A stretch of DNA of 64,000 nt from an uncultured Oscillospiraceae bacterium (GTDB lineage Bacteria > Bacillota > Clostridia > Oscillospirales > Oscillospiraceae), in contig CAKTVW010000003.1 of assembly GCA_934630495.1 (NCBI GenBank), positions 1-64,000 on the forward strand. Direction: 5' to 3'. The notes beneath the pieces are model-generated. The model saw only the letters and a list, made by a program, of their open reading frames with translations, had not been told where the DNA came from and searched no databases. The position numbers were made by a program, and so were the translations under genes. Shown one piece after another: positions 53,102 to 60,854 of this stretch; the first letter of the stretch is position 1, and each line of letters begins with the position of its first letter.

Positions 53102-53325
53102 CGTTCCACCCGGATCTGTCGGCTGTCGCAGGCGCGAATGGCCAGCATCGTGCCGCGCACACGGTAGATGATCGGACTTCCCCACGGACTTTTGCGCAGA
53201 CAGCGCACGGGCGTCCCGACGATCAGCCCGAAATCCAGCAGCCGCCGACGCAGGGATCCGCCCGTTTCCAGCGACATGACGCGGCCTTCTTCGCCCTCCT
53301 TCAGACAATTCAGTGTCGTTTCCAT
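53092..53325 (-). CDS. feoA: Ferrous iron transport protein FeoA
   Basis: Small cytoplasmic SH3-like protein (77 aa) that supports FeoB, probably by touching its G domain. It has the typical LRRRLLDFGLIVGTPV core. The ATG at 53325 sits eight bases after GGGAGG, but this ribosome site is inside a perfect inverted repeat (53332-53371). Its end overlaps feoB, giving the usual feoAB arrangement. Confidence 0.9.
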   Translation of the reverse strand: METTLNCLKEGEEGRVMSLETGGSLRRRLLDFGLIVGTPVRCLRKSPWGSPIIYRVRGTMLAIRACDSRQIRVERCG

Positions 53326-53331
53326 ACATAA

Positions 53332-53371
53332 AACCTCCCTTTGTCTTCTACAGTCTATACAAAGGGAGGTT
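53332..53371 (-). terminator. Hairpin over feoA ribosome site
   Basis: Perfect 13-bp inverted repeat with arms AACCTCCCTTTGT and complement around 14 bases. On the minus strand the 3' arm holds AAAGGGAGG, the feoA Shine-Dalgarno, and is followed by TTTTATG. It lies 40 bases past the yfbR stop. Confidence 0.6.
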
Positions 53372-53410
53372 CGGCGGTGCATATTTATATCGGGGCGCCG
53401 CTATGCCGCG

Positions 53411-53989
53411 TTATTCAAGCTGGTCGAGGTTTTTCGCAAAGGCGGGCAGACACTTTTCCATGAACCAATCCAACTCCGGAAGGTGCATTTCCGTCAGGGC
53501 AATGCGCGTCTGTGCAGCGGCGGATTCAAATTCCTGATTGCCTGCCTTCAGCTCTTCAATGCACTTGATGTGCGCCGAAAGCTTGTCGGCGGCCTTGACG
53601 ATGGCATGTACGCTCTCGTCCGATTCGTATACCAGCGGCGCGTAGCTTTCCCGAAGCTCCTTCGGCAGCATGTTCAGCAGCTTTGTGCCGCTGACGTATT
53701 CCACCTGCTTGTAGGCCTGCTTGATCTCGGGGTTGTAGTACTTGATCGGCGTCGGCAGATCGCCCGTCAGGATTTCCGAGGCGTCGTGATACAGCGCGGC
53801 GACGGCACAGCGCTCGGGATCGGCGTCAAGTCCCAGAATGTCCCGACGGATCATGGCCAAGCCGTGCGCCAGCACGGCGACCATGTGGCTGTGCTCCTGA
53901 ATATTTTCCGAGAAGGTGTTGCGCATCAGGCCCCAGCGGGTGATGTAGCGCATTCGCGACAGCAGCGCGAAAAACTGATATTCCTCCAT
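53411..53989 (-). CDS. HD-domain 5'-nucleotidase, YfbR-like
   Basis: A 192-aa HD-domain phosphohydrolase like E. coli YfbR, which removes phosphate from deoxynucleoside 5'-monophosphates. The metal ligands are seen: H in EHSHMVAVLAH, the HD pair in ALYHDASEILTGD, and a later Asp (KAADKLSAHIKC). The motif GDLPTPIKY is typical. The start overlaps the end of the DUF2207 gene by one base (TAATG). A role in nucleotide clean-up is likely; substrate choice is not visible. Confidence 0.88.
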   Translation of the reverse strand: MEEYQFFALLSRMRYITRWGLMRNTFSENIQEHSHMVAVLAHGLAMIRRDILGLDADPERCAVAALYHDASEILTGDLPTPIKYYNPEIKQAYKQVEYVSGTKLLNMLPKELRESYAPLVYESDESVHAIVKAADKLSAHIKCIEELKAGNQEFESAAAQTRIALTEMHLPELDWFMEKCLPAFAKNLDQLE

Positions 53990-55818
53990 TAAGACAGCTC
54001 CTCACGATCATCATAGTATTCCGGCGCACGGTGCGGACGGCGCTGTGCATTCGGACGGCGCTGCGAAGCGGATGCACTGGGATGCGCGGCTGCGGGACGG
54101 CGGCGGTAACGCCTGACGCGCCGTCCCGGCGCATTCAGACGCGGAAGCTTCGGCAGAACAAAGTTTTCTTCGCGGATCACGGTCATCAGCTCGCGGTAGA
54201 GCTTATAAAAGCTCATTGCCGTGTCGGTGGTCTTCCGCGCATCGGAGAGCCATGTGCACGGCTCAAGGTAGCGGTCGCCGAAGCGCTTGGAGAAAAACCA
54301 CGCGACGCCCAGCATTTCCGCAAACGGCAGCATTCGATAGAAATACTGCGCGTCGGCCTGCGTCAGCCGATTGAGCGTGTCGCGGTCGGGCTTGCGCAAA
54401 AATCTCCGCAGACCGAGAAGCTGACGGAGCATGTCCTCGCCGGCCTGCGTACGCCGACCGCCGAACATCGTCAGCAGCCCGATAAACAGCTCGAACAGGA
54501 GCAGTGCCGCGACCGTTCCCTGACAGCCTGCGCAGAAGCCGAACAGCAGTGCCGCCGCAGCCGCGACAAGTCCGAGGACCATGTGCAGCAGACGCCGCCG
54601 CGACAGGAGATTTCCACCGAGCGACTGAACAGGCAGACACAACGCGGTGAAGATGAGCGACAGAATAGGCAGCCAGAACCAGCGGAAGCCGTTGGCGGGC
54701 AGCATCAGATCGAATACTAAAACGCCGACCGAGGCGCCCGCAAGCAGGCCGAGAATTTTCAGAACGCGCGGGTCGCCGCTTTTTCCTGCGAAGATACGCA
54801 CGGCCCAGCCGCGCCGGATGGCCCCGCTTGATTTGTAGACGGCCTGCCGAAAGCGAAGGCTCTGTGCGTCGCAGGTGGAAAATTTACCGAAAATCGCGCG
54901 GAACAGCTTGCGCTCGGCGGGCTTGCGCTCGTTGCCCATGTCCATCAGCTTGCCGAGAATGATACGGCCGCGTCGGTTGCGGTGGATGGAAATATAGCCC
55001 AGATTGCCCCAGTGTGCCAGCATCGCGGCAGCGTCAGGCTCCCGACCGTAGAGCTGACAGGGAATCTCTCCTGCGGTCGACTCGACGGAAAGGCTCTGCC
55101 GCGTCTTCGGGAGGAACAGCCTTCCGCGCAGCCGCAGCAGCCAGTAGAGAAAGGCTGCTCCGAGAAAAATATAGAACAGGATACGGTCGACGGACGCCGT
55201 GCGCCCCGGGAGATTTCGGAGGTCGAAGGAACCGGCAGGCGCGTCGAGCGTCATGGTGAGCGTTTCGTGGTCCTTAAAGATCTGCCGGGAGGAGGCGGTC
55301 AGCACCGCGCCGTCCATCTCGATATCCAGATAGTTGTCGACCACGTCGCCGTAGTACGCGCTTTCCCATGTCGGGAGCGTTTCCGGCTCGAACGGGAGCT
55401 GAACGCGGACCGAAAAGCGGTCGATGGGATAATCCCAGCCGATCGGCGGGAAATACAGAACAAAGCGCTGCCCCGTTTCCGTTTCCGCCGCCGAAACGGG
55501 CAGGCGATAACTGCATGTAAAGGTCTGCGTCCCGGAAAAGCCAATGTCGCTCTTGAACACCACGCATTTCACGCCGTTGACGGTACGCGCGGAGAAGCTG
55601 CCGCCCGTGGCGGAAATGTCCCGCGCACCTGCGCCGAGCGGGAAAACGACCTCGCGCGGCGCGGTCGTAAAGGTGATGTCCGCCCGAACCGTCAGACGGC
55701 ATGTTCCCGAAGCGTCGACCGTTATGTCGCCGGTCAGGTCGGTGATCTCGTCGCCGGCGGCGCTGACCGTCAGCGTCAAAAGAAATATGCACAGAACAAT
55801 GATCGCAAGCCGCCGCAT
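53989..55818 (-). CDS. DUF2207 domain membrane protein
   Basis: A 609-aa protein with a signal peptide (1-20). An extracellular beta-rich DUF2207 domain (about 25-210) is followed by a first transmembrane helix, and a cytoplasmic stretch by two or three further helices (about 380-450). A long C-terminal part ends in a basic, Pro/Arg-rich, probably disordered tail. The family is widespread in anaerobes and of unknown role. It is coupled to the YfbR-like gene by a TAATG overlap. Confidence 0.8.
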   Translation of the reverse strand: MRRLAIIVLCIFLLTLTVSAAGDEITDLTGDITVDASGTCRLTVRADITFTTAPREVVFPLGAGARDISATGGSFSARTVNGVKCVVFKSDIGFSGTQTFTCSYRLPVSAAETETGQRFVLYFPPIGWDYPIDRFSVRVQLPFEPETLPTWESAYYGDVVDNYLDIEMDGAVLTASSRQIFKDHETLTMTLDAPAGSFDLRNLPGRTASVDRILFYIFLGAAFLYWLLRLRGRLFLPKTRQSLSVESTAGEIPCQLYGREPDAAAMLAHWGNLGYISIHRNRRGRIILGKLMDMGNERKPAERKLFRAIFGKFSTCDAQSLRFRQAVYKSSGAIRRGWAVRIFAGKSGDPRVLKILGLLAGASVGVLVFDLMLPANGFRWFWLPILSLIFTALCLPVQSLGGNLLSRRRLLHMVLGLVAAAAALLFGFCAGCQGTVAALLLFELFIGLLTMFGGRRTQAGEDMLRQLLGLRRFLRKPDRDTLNRLTQADAQYFYRMLPFAEMLGVAWFFSKRFGDRYLEPCTWLSDARKTTDTAMSFYKLYRELMTVIREENFVLPKLPRLNAPGRRVRRYRRRPAAAHPSASASQRRPNAQRRPHRAPEYYDDREELS

Positions 55819-55879
55819 CGCACCGTCCTCCCTCTTTTCTCATTTTTCCTCATATAAAATCATCATACCATATTACCGC

Positions 55880-55918
55880 AAAAAAAGCAACATCTACTCG
55901 AAAACGAGCAGATGCTGC
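55880..55918 (-). terminator. Terminator of SLH/L,D-transpeptidase gene
   Basis: Minus strand: GCAGCATCTGCTCG, TTTT loop, CGAGTAGATGTTGC, then seven Ts. It lies 20 bases past the stop. Confidence 0.85.
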
Positions 55919-55938
55919 AAAAAACCAAACGGACCGTA

Positions 55939-57816
55939 TCAGTAGATCACGACGCGCGTGCCCATGGGAAGCTCATAGATATACTGGCAGTCGGCGGGAC
56001 GCATTCGCACACAGCCGTGCGACAGCGGGATCCCGACGCGGCCGTCGTAGACGTCTCCGTCGTAATCAAACAAAATGGTATGAAACGCGTGACCGCCGTT
56101 AAAGATCGATACTCTGTTGACGTAGTAGTAATCAAACTCCCAGCGCCAAGTCCTTGCATAGATGCTGTAGGTGCCGACCGGCGTCGGTGTGAAGTTCGAG
56201 CCGGTGGAGCAGGGGAAGGTGCGGATGACCTTCCAGTGGTCCTTGCGGCCTTGGAAGACAATGACCTTCTGCGTATAGCGGCTGCACCAGACCAGATACT
56301 CCGTCTCGCTGTCGTAGTGCCGAAGATCGACAAAGCCCTCCTTGACGGCGTCGGAATAGTCCAGTGTACCGTCCGTCGTGCGGCTTTCCGAAATGTAGAA
56401 ATCCCAGCGGTCGACCCATCCGCTCTTTCCGTCCGAACAGGAGACGAACATTGCGTTTCCTGCGGGATACCATTCGTTATAGACGATCGTGTCCTCCGGG
56501 AGCGAACGGATATAGCCCGTCAGATTCTTGTTGGCATAGAGCGCCGTATCGTACCGCGCCGAGCAGGGAACGCGCATGGTCTGTACGACGCCCAAAGCGC
56601 TGTCGTGCTCCTGCTTGTAGCGTTCGGCAATGAGATCGCGAAGCGTGTCGTAGGAAACGGAGACGGTGCAGTCCTGCCCGTCGACGAGCACCGTGCCGAC
56701 ATGACCGCTGCCGTCGAGCGTGCAGTGCCTGCCGTTGAGCGCCGCTTCCTCCGCGTTCCCGTTCAGGGTCAGCGTGGTCCGCGCCGCCAGCGCGGCCTTT
56801 CCGGTGTTGCCGTTCAGAGTCAGCGCACCGCCGCGCACATCTGCGGCGGTACAGCTTCCGTTTACGGTATGTATGCCGCCCATGACGGTCAGAGCTTCGG
56901 GAGAACCGTTGTAGGTCATGCCGCCGCCCCAGAGCCAGACCGACTGCACGTTTGCGCTCACGCTGCCGCTGACCGCCGCGCAGACCAGCCGCCGTGCGGT
57001 CAGTCCGTTCAGCTCGGCGGCGGTATCAGCGCCTGTGTGAAGGACCAGATCGCCCGTGACGCTCCAAGACCCGACCGTCAGCGTCGCAGGCATGGCCGCG
57101 CCGAGGATCAGCGTTCCGTCCAGTGCCAGCGTTTCGGGCAGAGCCGCCGAGCCGCGGTAGAGAACGCGGCCCGAAGCGGGAAGCTCCTCGGGAGAATCGG
57201 CGATCGTGTCGAGATAGTTGTAGAGGATCTGCGCCGTTTCCGCGCGGGTGATCGGCGCTTTGGGACGGAAGGTGCCGTCGCCGTAGCCCTGTACGGCGCC
57301 AAGCTCCTTCATGGCGCTTACGCAGTCGCGTGCGTAGTCGGAAATGCTGCCGCTGTCCGAGAAAACGAGATAGGTCTCCCGACTCTCCGAGACGATGCCG
57401 AACGTACGGCACAGCACCGTTACCGCCTGTTCGCGGGTGATCGGTGCGTCCGGCTCCATTCGCGTTGAAGAAACACCGCTGAAGATTCCCGCCCGCACGG
57501 CGCAGGAAAGCTCGGCGCTGTACCATGCACCGCTCGGTATGTCCCGAAATGCGGACAGATCGGACGGCTCCGACGCGCCCAGCAGGCGCACCAGCACCGC
57601 CGCCATTTCTGCGCGGGTGATGTTGTCCTGCGGCTTCAGATCGTGATGCCGATCGCCTTGGAGAATGCCGTTTTCGACGGCGAACACCAGCGCGTCACGG
57701 CTCCAATCGTCCGGAAAATCATAGCCATCGACGGAAAGCTTTCCTGCGAAAGAGACCGAGGAAAGCAGCACGGCGAACAGAAGCGCCGCCGCAAGGATCG
57801 TGGACAGTCGTTTCAT
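55939..57816 (-). CDS. SLH-anchored L,D-transpeptidase (YkuD domain)
   Basis: A 625-aa secreted protein. Order: signal peptide (1-24); three SLH domains (about 30-205, with ITRAEMA, ITREQAV and ITRAETA); a repetitive beta-solenoid-like segment (about 215-380); an SH3-like domain (about 400-470); a C-terminal YkuD L,D-transpeptidase (about 500-625). The catalytic SHGCVRM and the GHAFHT histidine are intact. L,D-transpeptidases make 3-3 crosslinks or attach proteins to peptidoglycan. The SLH region is N-terminal, unlike in the two giant proteins. It follows the M18 peptidase gene by 14 bases. Confidence 0.9.
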   Translation of the reverse strand: MKRLSTILAAALLFAVLLSSVSFAGKLSVDGYDFPDDWSRDALVFAVENGILQGDRHHDLKPQDNITRAEMAAVLVRLLGASEPSDLSAFRDIPSGAWYSAELSCAVRAGIFSGVSSTRMEPDAPITREQAVTVLCRTFGIVSESRETYLVFSDSGSISDYARDCVSAMKELGAVQGYGDGTFRPKAPITRAETAQILYNYLDTIADSPEELPASGRVLYRGSAALPETLALDGTLILGAAMPATLTVGSWSVTGDLVLHTGADTAAELNGLTARRLVCAAVSGSVSANVQSVWLWGGGMTYNGSPEALTVMGGIHTVNGSCTAADVRGGALTLNGNTGKAALAARTTLTLNGNAEEAALNGRHCTLDGSGHVGTVLVDGQDCTVSVSYDTLRDLIAERYKQEHDSALGVVQTMRVPCSARYDTALYANKNLTGYIRSLPEDTIVYNEWYPAGNAMFVSCSDGKSGWVDRWDFYISESRTTDGTLDYSDAVKEGFVDLRHYDSETEYLVWCSRYTQKVIVFQGRKDHWKVIRTFPCSTGSNFTPTPVGTYSIYARTWRWEFDYYYVNRVSIFNGGHAFHTILFDYDGDVYDGRVGIPLSHGCVRMRPADCQYIYELPMGTRVVIY

Positions 57817-57830
57817 GGCGCTCCTCTCCG

Positions 57831-59099
57831 TCAGTCGTTAAAGAAGGCTTCGCAGAGCCGACACAGCGCATCCTGATCGTGCGCTCCCATCAGCTCCCGC
57901 GCCGAGTGCATGGCGAGAAGCGGAACGCCGACATCCGCCGCAGGCATTGCCATCAGAGCCGAAGCCATTGAGCCGACCGTGCTGCCGCCGGGCAGATCGG
58001 CGCGGTTCATGTACATTTGCAGCGGAATTTCATGACGGGCGCAGAGCGCCTGAACGACCGCGCAGGTCTCCGCCTCGGAGGAATAGCGCGGACTGCGCTT
58101 GAGCGCCACGCCGCCGTTGAGCGTCGGGGCACAGGTGGGGTCGGCAAACTCCATGTGGTTCGGATGTGCTGCGTGCGCCGCGTCGCAGGACAGCAGCATC
58201 CCCTTTGTGCAGGCATCGAGCAGGGCCGCGCGGTCCATGCCCAGAGAAAGCCCCAGCTTTTCCAGAATGACGGAAAGCGTTGCACTGTCGGCGCCGCGCC
58301 GGGTGTTGCTGCCGATCTCCTCGTTGTCATAGAGCACCGCCACGTTGACGCCGACAGCCTGCGCATGTGTCAGACCGTGCAGACAGGCGTGGACGGAGGT
58401 CAGATTGTCCAGACGGGGAGAGGAGAGGAAATCGTTCTCGAAGCCGACGAGCTGCGCGTTTTCCGCGCAATAAGCATACAGCTCATAGGAGAGGATCGCG
58501 TCCTTCTCCACGCCGAGACGGGCGGCCAGCTCTCCGAGCAGATAGCCGTCCTTGCTCCAAGTTTTCTCGACCGTGCGGCAAAGCGGCAGCAGATCGACGT
58601 TGGGCCTGACCGCGACGCCCTTGTTGACCTCGCGATTGAGATGGATCGCAAGATTCGGCACCGTCAGCAGCGGCCTGTCCCATTTGACGAGGCGCGTTTC
58701 CGGGTGCATCGGGTCCTCGGTGCGGAGCATGGCGATACCGGCCAGCGACAGGGGACGGTCCATCCATGTGTTGTAGATCGCGCCGCCGTAAGGCTCGACG
58801 CTCAGCTTGCAGCAGCCGCCGCTCACCAGCTCCGGCGACGGCTTGACGCGCAGACAGGGCCAGTCGGTATGCGCGGCGGCAATGCGAAAGAAGGTCGGTT
58901 CCCGGCCGACGGCGAAGGCGGCGAGGAACGTGCCGTTTTTGACAAAATACTTTCCGCCGCGCTCGACGGAAAAGGGCGCGTCGAGCGGCAGCGCCCGAAA
59001 ACCCTCTTTTGTAAGATAGTCCGCCGCAGCGGCGACGGTATGGTAAGGGGAAACGCCCTCGTTGAGCCATGTACACAGGGCTTCCTGACAGTTTTTCAT
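57831..59099 (-). CDS. M18 family aminopeptidase
   Basis: Zinc aminopeptidase of the M18 (aspartyl aminopeptidase) family, 422 aa, removing N-terminal residues from peptides in the cytoplasm. The metal-site motif AHTDWPCLRVKP (usually AHTDSPCLRVKP), NEEIGSNT, the DAAHAAHPNH stretch and the C-terminal GMGAHD-like MGAHDQ are visible. GGAGG precedes the ATG and a good promoter lies at 59133-59161. It heads a minus-strand run with the SLH/L,D-transpeptidase. Confidence 0.93.
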   Translation of the reverse strand: MKNCQEALCTWLNEGVSPYHTVAAAADYLTKEGFRALPLDAPFSVERGGKYFVKNGTFLAAFAVGREPTFFRIAAAHTDWPCLRVKPSPELVSGGCCKLSVEPYGGAIYNTWMDRPLSLAGIAMLRTEDPMHPETRLVKWDRPLLTVPNLAIHLNREVNKGVAVRPNVDLLPLCRTVEKTWSKDGYLLGELAARLGVEKDAILSYELYAYCAENAQLVGFENDFLSSPRLDNLTSVHACLHGLTHAQAVGVNVAVLYDNEEIGSNTRRGADSATLSVILEKLGLSLGMDRAALLDACTKGMLLSCDAAHAAHPNHMEFADPTCAPTLNGGVALKRSPRYSSEAETCAVVQALCARHEIPLQMYMNRADLPGGSTVGSMASALMAMPAADVGVPLLAMHSARELMGAHDQDALCRLCEAFFND

Positions 59100-59132
59100 A
59101 AGCTTCCTCCGTGTCGGTTTATTAATATAACA

Positions 59133-59161
59133 AGTATAGCATAAAATGCTGGGCGGTGCAA
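59133..59161 (-). promoter_or_regulatory. Sigma-A promoter for M18 peptidase gene
   Basis: Minus strand TTGCAC (59161-59156), 17-base spacer with extended TGC, TATACT (59138-59133). Confidence 0.7.
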
Positions 59162-59308
59162 TGAATCGGACAGAAAAATTTCTCTGTACAGATCGACGGA
59201 TCCATGATAATATGAAAGAGGCATTGCGCCGCAGGAAAAGCGCGGCGCTTCCGCAAACGTAAAATACAGACTGTCTGCGGGAATACGCTTCCCGGGAAAG
59301 GAATTGCC

Positions 59309-60232
59309 ATGAAACGTTTGATCTGTCTGCTGCTCACGCTGACGCTCCTGCTCGGCTTGGGCGGCTGCGGCCTGTTTGAAAAACGGATCCGCCTTGAGGG
59401 CTGGTATGTCTTCGAGGATGCGACGATCGGGAAAAAGACGTTCACACAGGACGACTTCCCCGGCGAATATCCGCTGTTTGTGATCTTCCCGGGCGACGGA
59501 ACGGCCACCTTCTTCAACGGCTCCGAGGTCATCGACTGCACCTTGCACAGCCGCGCGTTCTACCTCGACAACGGAGATGTCCTTCCCTTTACGCTGGAGG
59601 ATGAGCTGCTGACGCTCCGTGCCGAGGACGGAGAGTTCCGCTTTGTGCGGTCTTATGACGAGGAGCCGAAGCCGGACGAGGTCCGCGAATATCTGCGGAC
59701 GCCGTCGGAGCAGGGCGACGGAGACGAGACGCAGTATTGGGACGGCGACTGGTACGGCTGGTGGCTCATGGACAACTGCACCGGGCAGTACGAGGGTATG
59801 GATCAATACTGGTGGGACACCTGCGCACGCATCGAGCTGAATGACACCGGCGACGCTTCGATGGTGATATGGGATGAGAGCACGACGGAGCGGTTTCCGT
59901 ATGGCAGCGTTAAGCTGACCTTTACGGCCTCGCAGAACGGCAACGGCAAGCTGGTTTCGCGTTCCGGACAGTTTGGCCCGGTCACGATCGAACAGGGCGA
60001 TTGGGTCGTTGAATCGGATGCATTGGAGATCAGCGACTGTATTTATATCGAAGGAACGTTCTCCACTACCGGCGGCAGCTTCGACTATGTATTGCTCCTG
60101 CGCCCGTGGGGCATCGTTTGGGATGATGTGGACGAAGAAACGCGGCCCTATTACTATGAAGACTGGTATCTGCCGCTTATTGAGGCGAACGAAGAAATGC
60201 CCGCTGAGCTTCCGACCGAGTCGGAGGAATGA
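59309..60232 (+). CDS. Lipoprotein of unknown function
   Basis: A 307-aa protein with a lipoprotein signal ending in LLGLGGCG (Cys at residue 21), so it should be anchored to the outer face of the membrane. The mature part is beta-rich, acidic and Trp/Tyr-rich, with repeated YWDGDWYGWW-like stretches. I do not recognise the family. AAAGGAATTGCC precedes the ATG. A terminator follows at 60253-60286. Confidence 0.78.
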   Translation: MKRLICLLLTLTLLLGLGGCGLFEKRIRLEGWYVFEDATIGKKTFTQDDFPGEYPLFVIFPGDGTATFFNGSEVIDCTLHSRAFYLDNGDVLPFTLEDELLTLRAEDGEFRFVRSYDEEPKPDEVREYLRTPSEQGDGDETQYWDGDWYGWWLMDNCTGQYEGMDQYWWDTCARIELNDTGDASMVIWDESTTERFPYGSVKLTFTASQNGNGKLVSRSGQFGPVTIEQGDWVVESDALEISDCIYIEGTFSTTGGSFDYVLLLRPWGIVWDDVDEETRPYYYEDWYLPLIEANEEMPAELPTESEE

Positions 60233-60252
60233 CAAATGATAGTTTAAGCAGA

Positions 60253-60286
60253 GCCGCCTGCAAATCGCAGGCGGCGCTTGTTTTTT
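60253..60286 (+). terminator. Terminator of lipoprotein gene
   Basis: Perfect 9-bp stem GCCGCCTGC / GCAGGCGGC, then six Ts. Confidence 0.85.
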
Positions 60287-60368
60287 GAATCAAAGCAAAA
60301 GATTTTGGCCGGAGCTTGGTATGATTTCCCACGGAATATGGCAAGACTCCAAACTAGGAGGCGATGGT

Positions 60369-60641
60369 ATGGTCAAGGGAAATACGCGGCAGGTTGTGGT
60401 CGTCAAGGCACCTGCCGACAAGCCGTTTGAGCAGGCGATTTTTCTGCTCCGGGAGGATGCGCTGGAAAAATCGGGCATCGGAGAGCGGGAGCTGCTGGAC
60501 CAGGCGCGAAGGGCGGCGGACAGCTATCTGACTGAACGGAAGCAAAAAAGAAAACGCGGACTTCCGCCGATCGCATGGATGCTGCTCGGCGCGGCGCCGA
60601 TTTTGATCGCATGGCTGGCGGTCGGCTTGCTTTTTCGTTAG
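60369..60641 (+). CDS. Small membrane protein, unknown
   Basis: A 90-aa protein: an N-terminal soluble part of about 60 residues (MVKGNTRQVVVVKAPADKPF at the start), a Lys/Arg-rich hinge, and one C-terminal transmembrane helix. The layout is typical of a tail-anchored protein. I recall similar uncharacterised proteins in Oscillospiraceae but cannot name a function. AGGAGG lies seven bases before the ATG at 60369, which I prefer to 60285. Confidence 0.75.
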   Translation: MVKGNTRQVVVVKAPADKPFEQAIFLLREDALEKSGIGERELLDQARRAADSYLTERKQKRKRGLPPIAWMLLGAAPILIAWLAVGLLFR

Positions 60642-60642
60642 A

Positions 60643-60694
60643 AAAGCTCTGACCGGATCGTCCGCAGTCGTTGCGGCGATCCGGTCAGAGCTTT
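60643..60694 (+). terminator. Terminator, 18-bp perfect stem
   Basis: Arms AAAGCTCTGACCGGATCG and complement, a 16-base loop, then CTTGAG. It starts right at the end of the small membrane protein gene and is the first of three strong hairpins. Confidence 0.75.
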
Positions 60695-60735
60695 CTTGAG
60701 CCGGAAGGCAGTGAAAGCATTTCATTTTTTCCGGA

Positions 60736-60786
60736 CTGTCAAAGAACCCATGCTTTCGTCCTTCGGAAGCATGGGTTCTTTGACAG
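60736..60786. repeat. Perfect 20-bp inverted repeat
   Basis: Arms CTGTCAAAGAACCCATGCTT and exact complement, 11-base loop. It is the second of three hairpins between 60643 and 60822. Confidence 0.7.
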
Positions 60787-60791
60787 CCTGA

Positions 60792-60822
60792 GCCTCCCGG
60801 GATCGCTGAGATCCCGGGAGGC
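60792..60822. terminator. Hairpin past glnS
   Basis: Perfect 13-bp stem GCCTCCCGGGATC / GATCCCGGGAGGC, with TTTT on the plus-strand side. It lies 33 bases past the glnS stop. Confidence 0.65.
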
Positions 60823-60854
60823 TTTTGTTGTCAGGAATGCGGGCCGCTGCCGCG

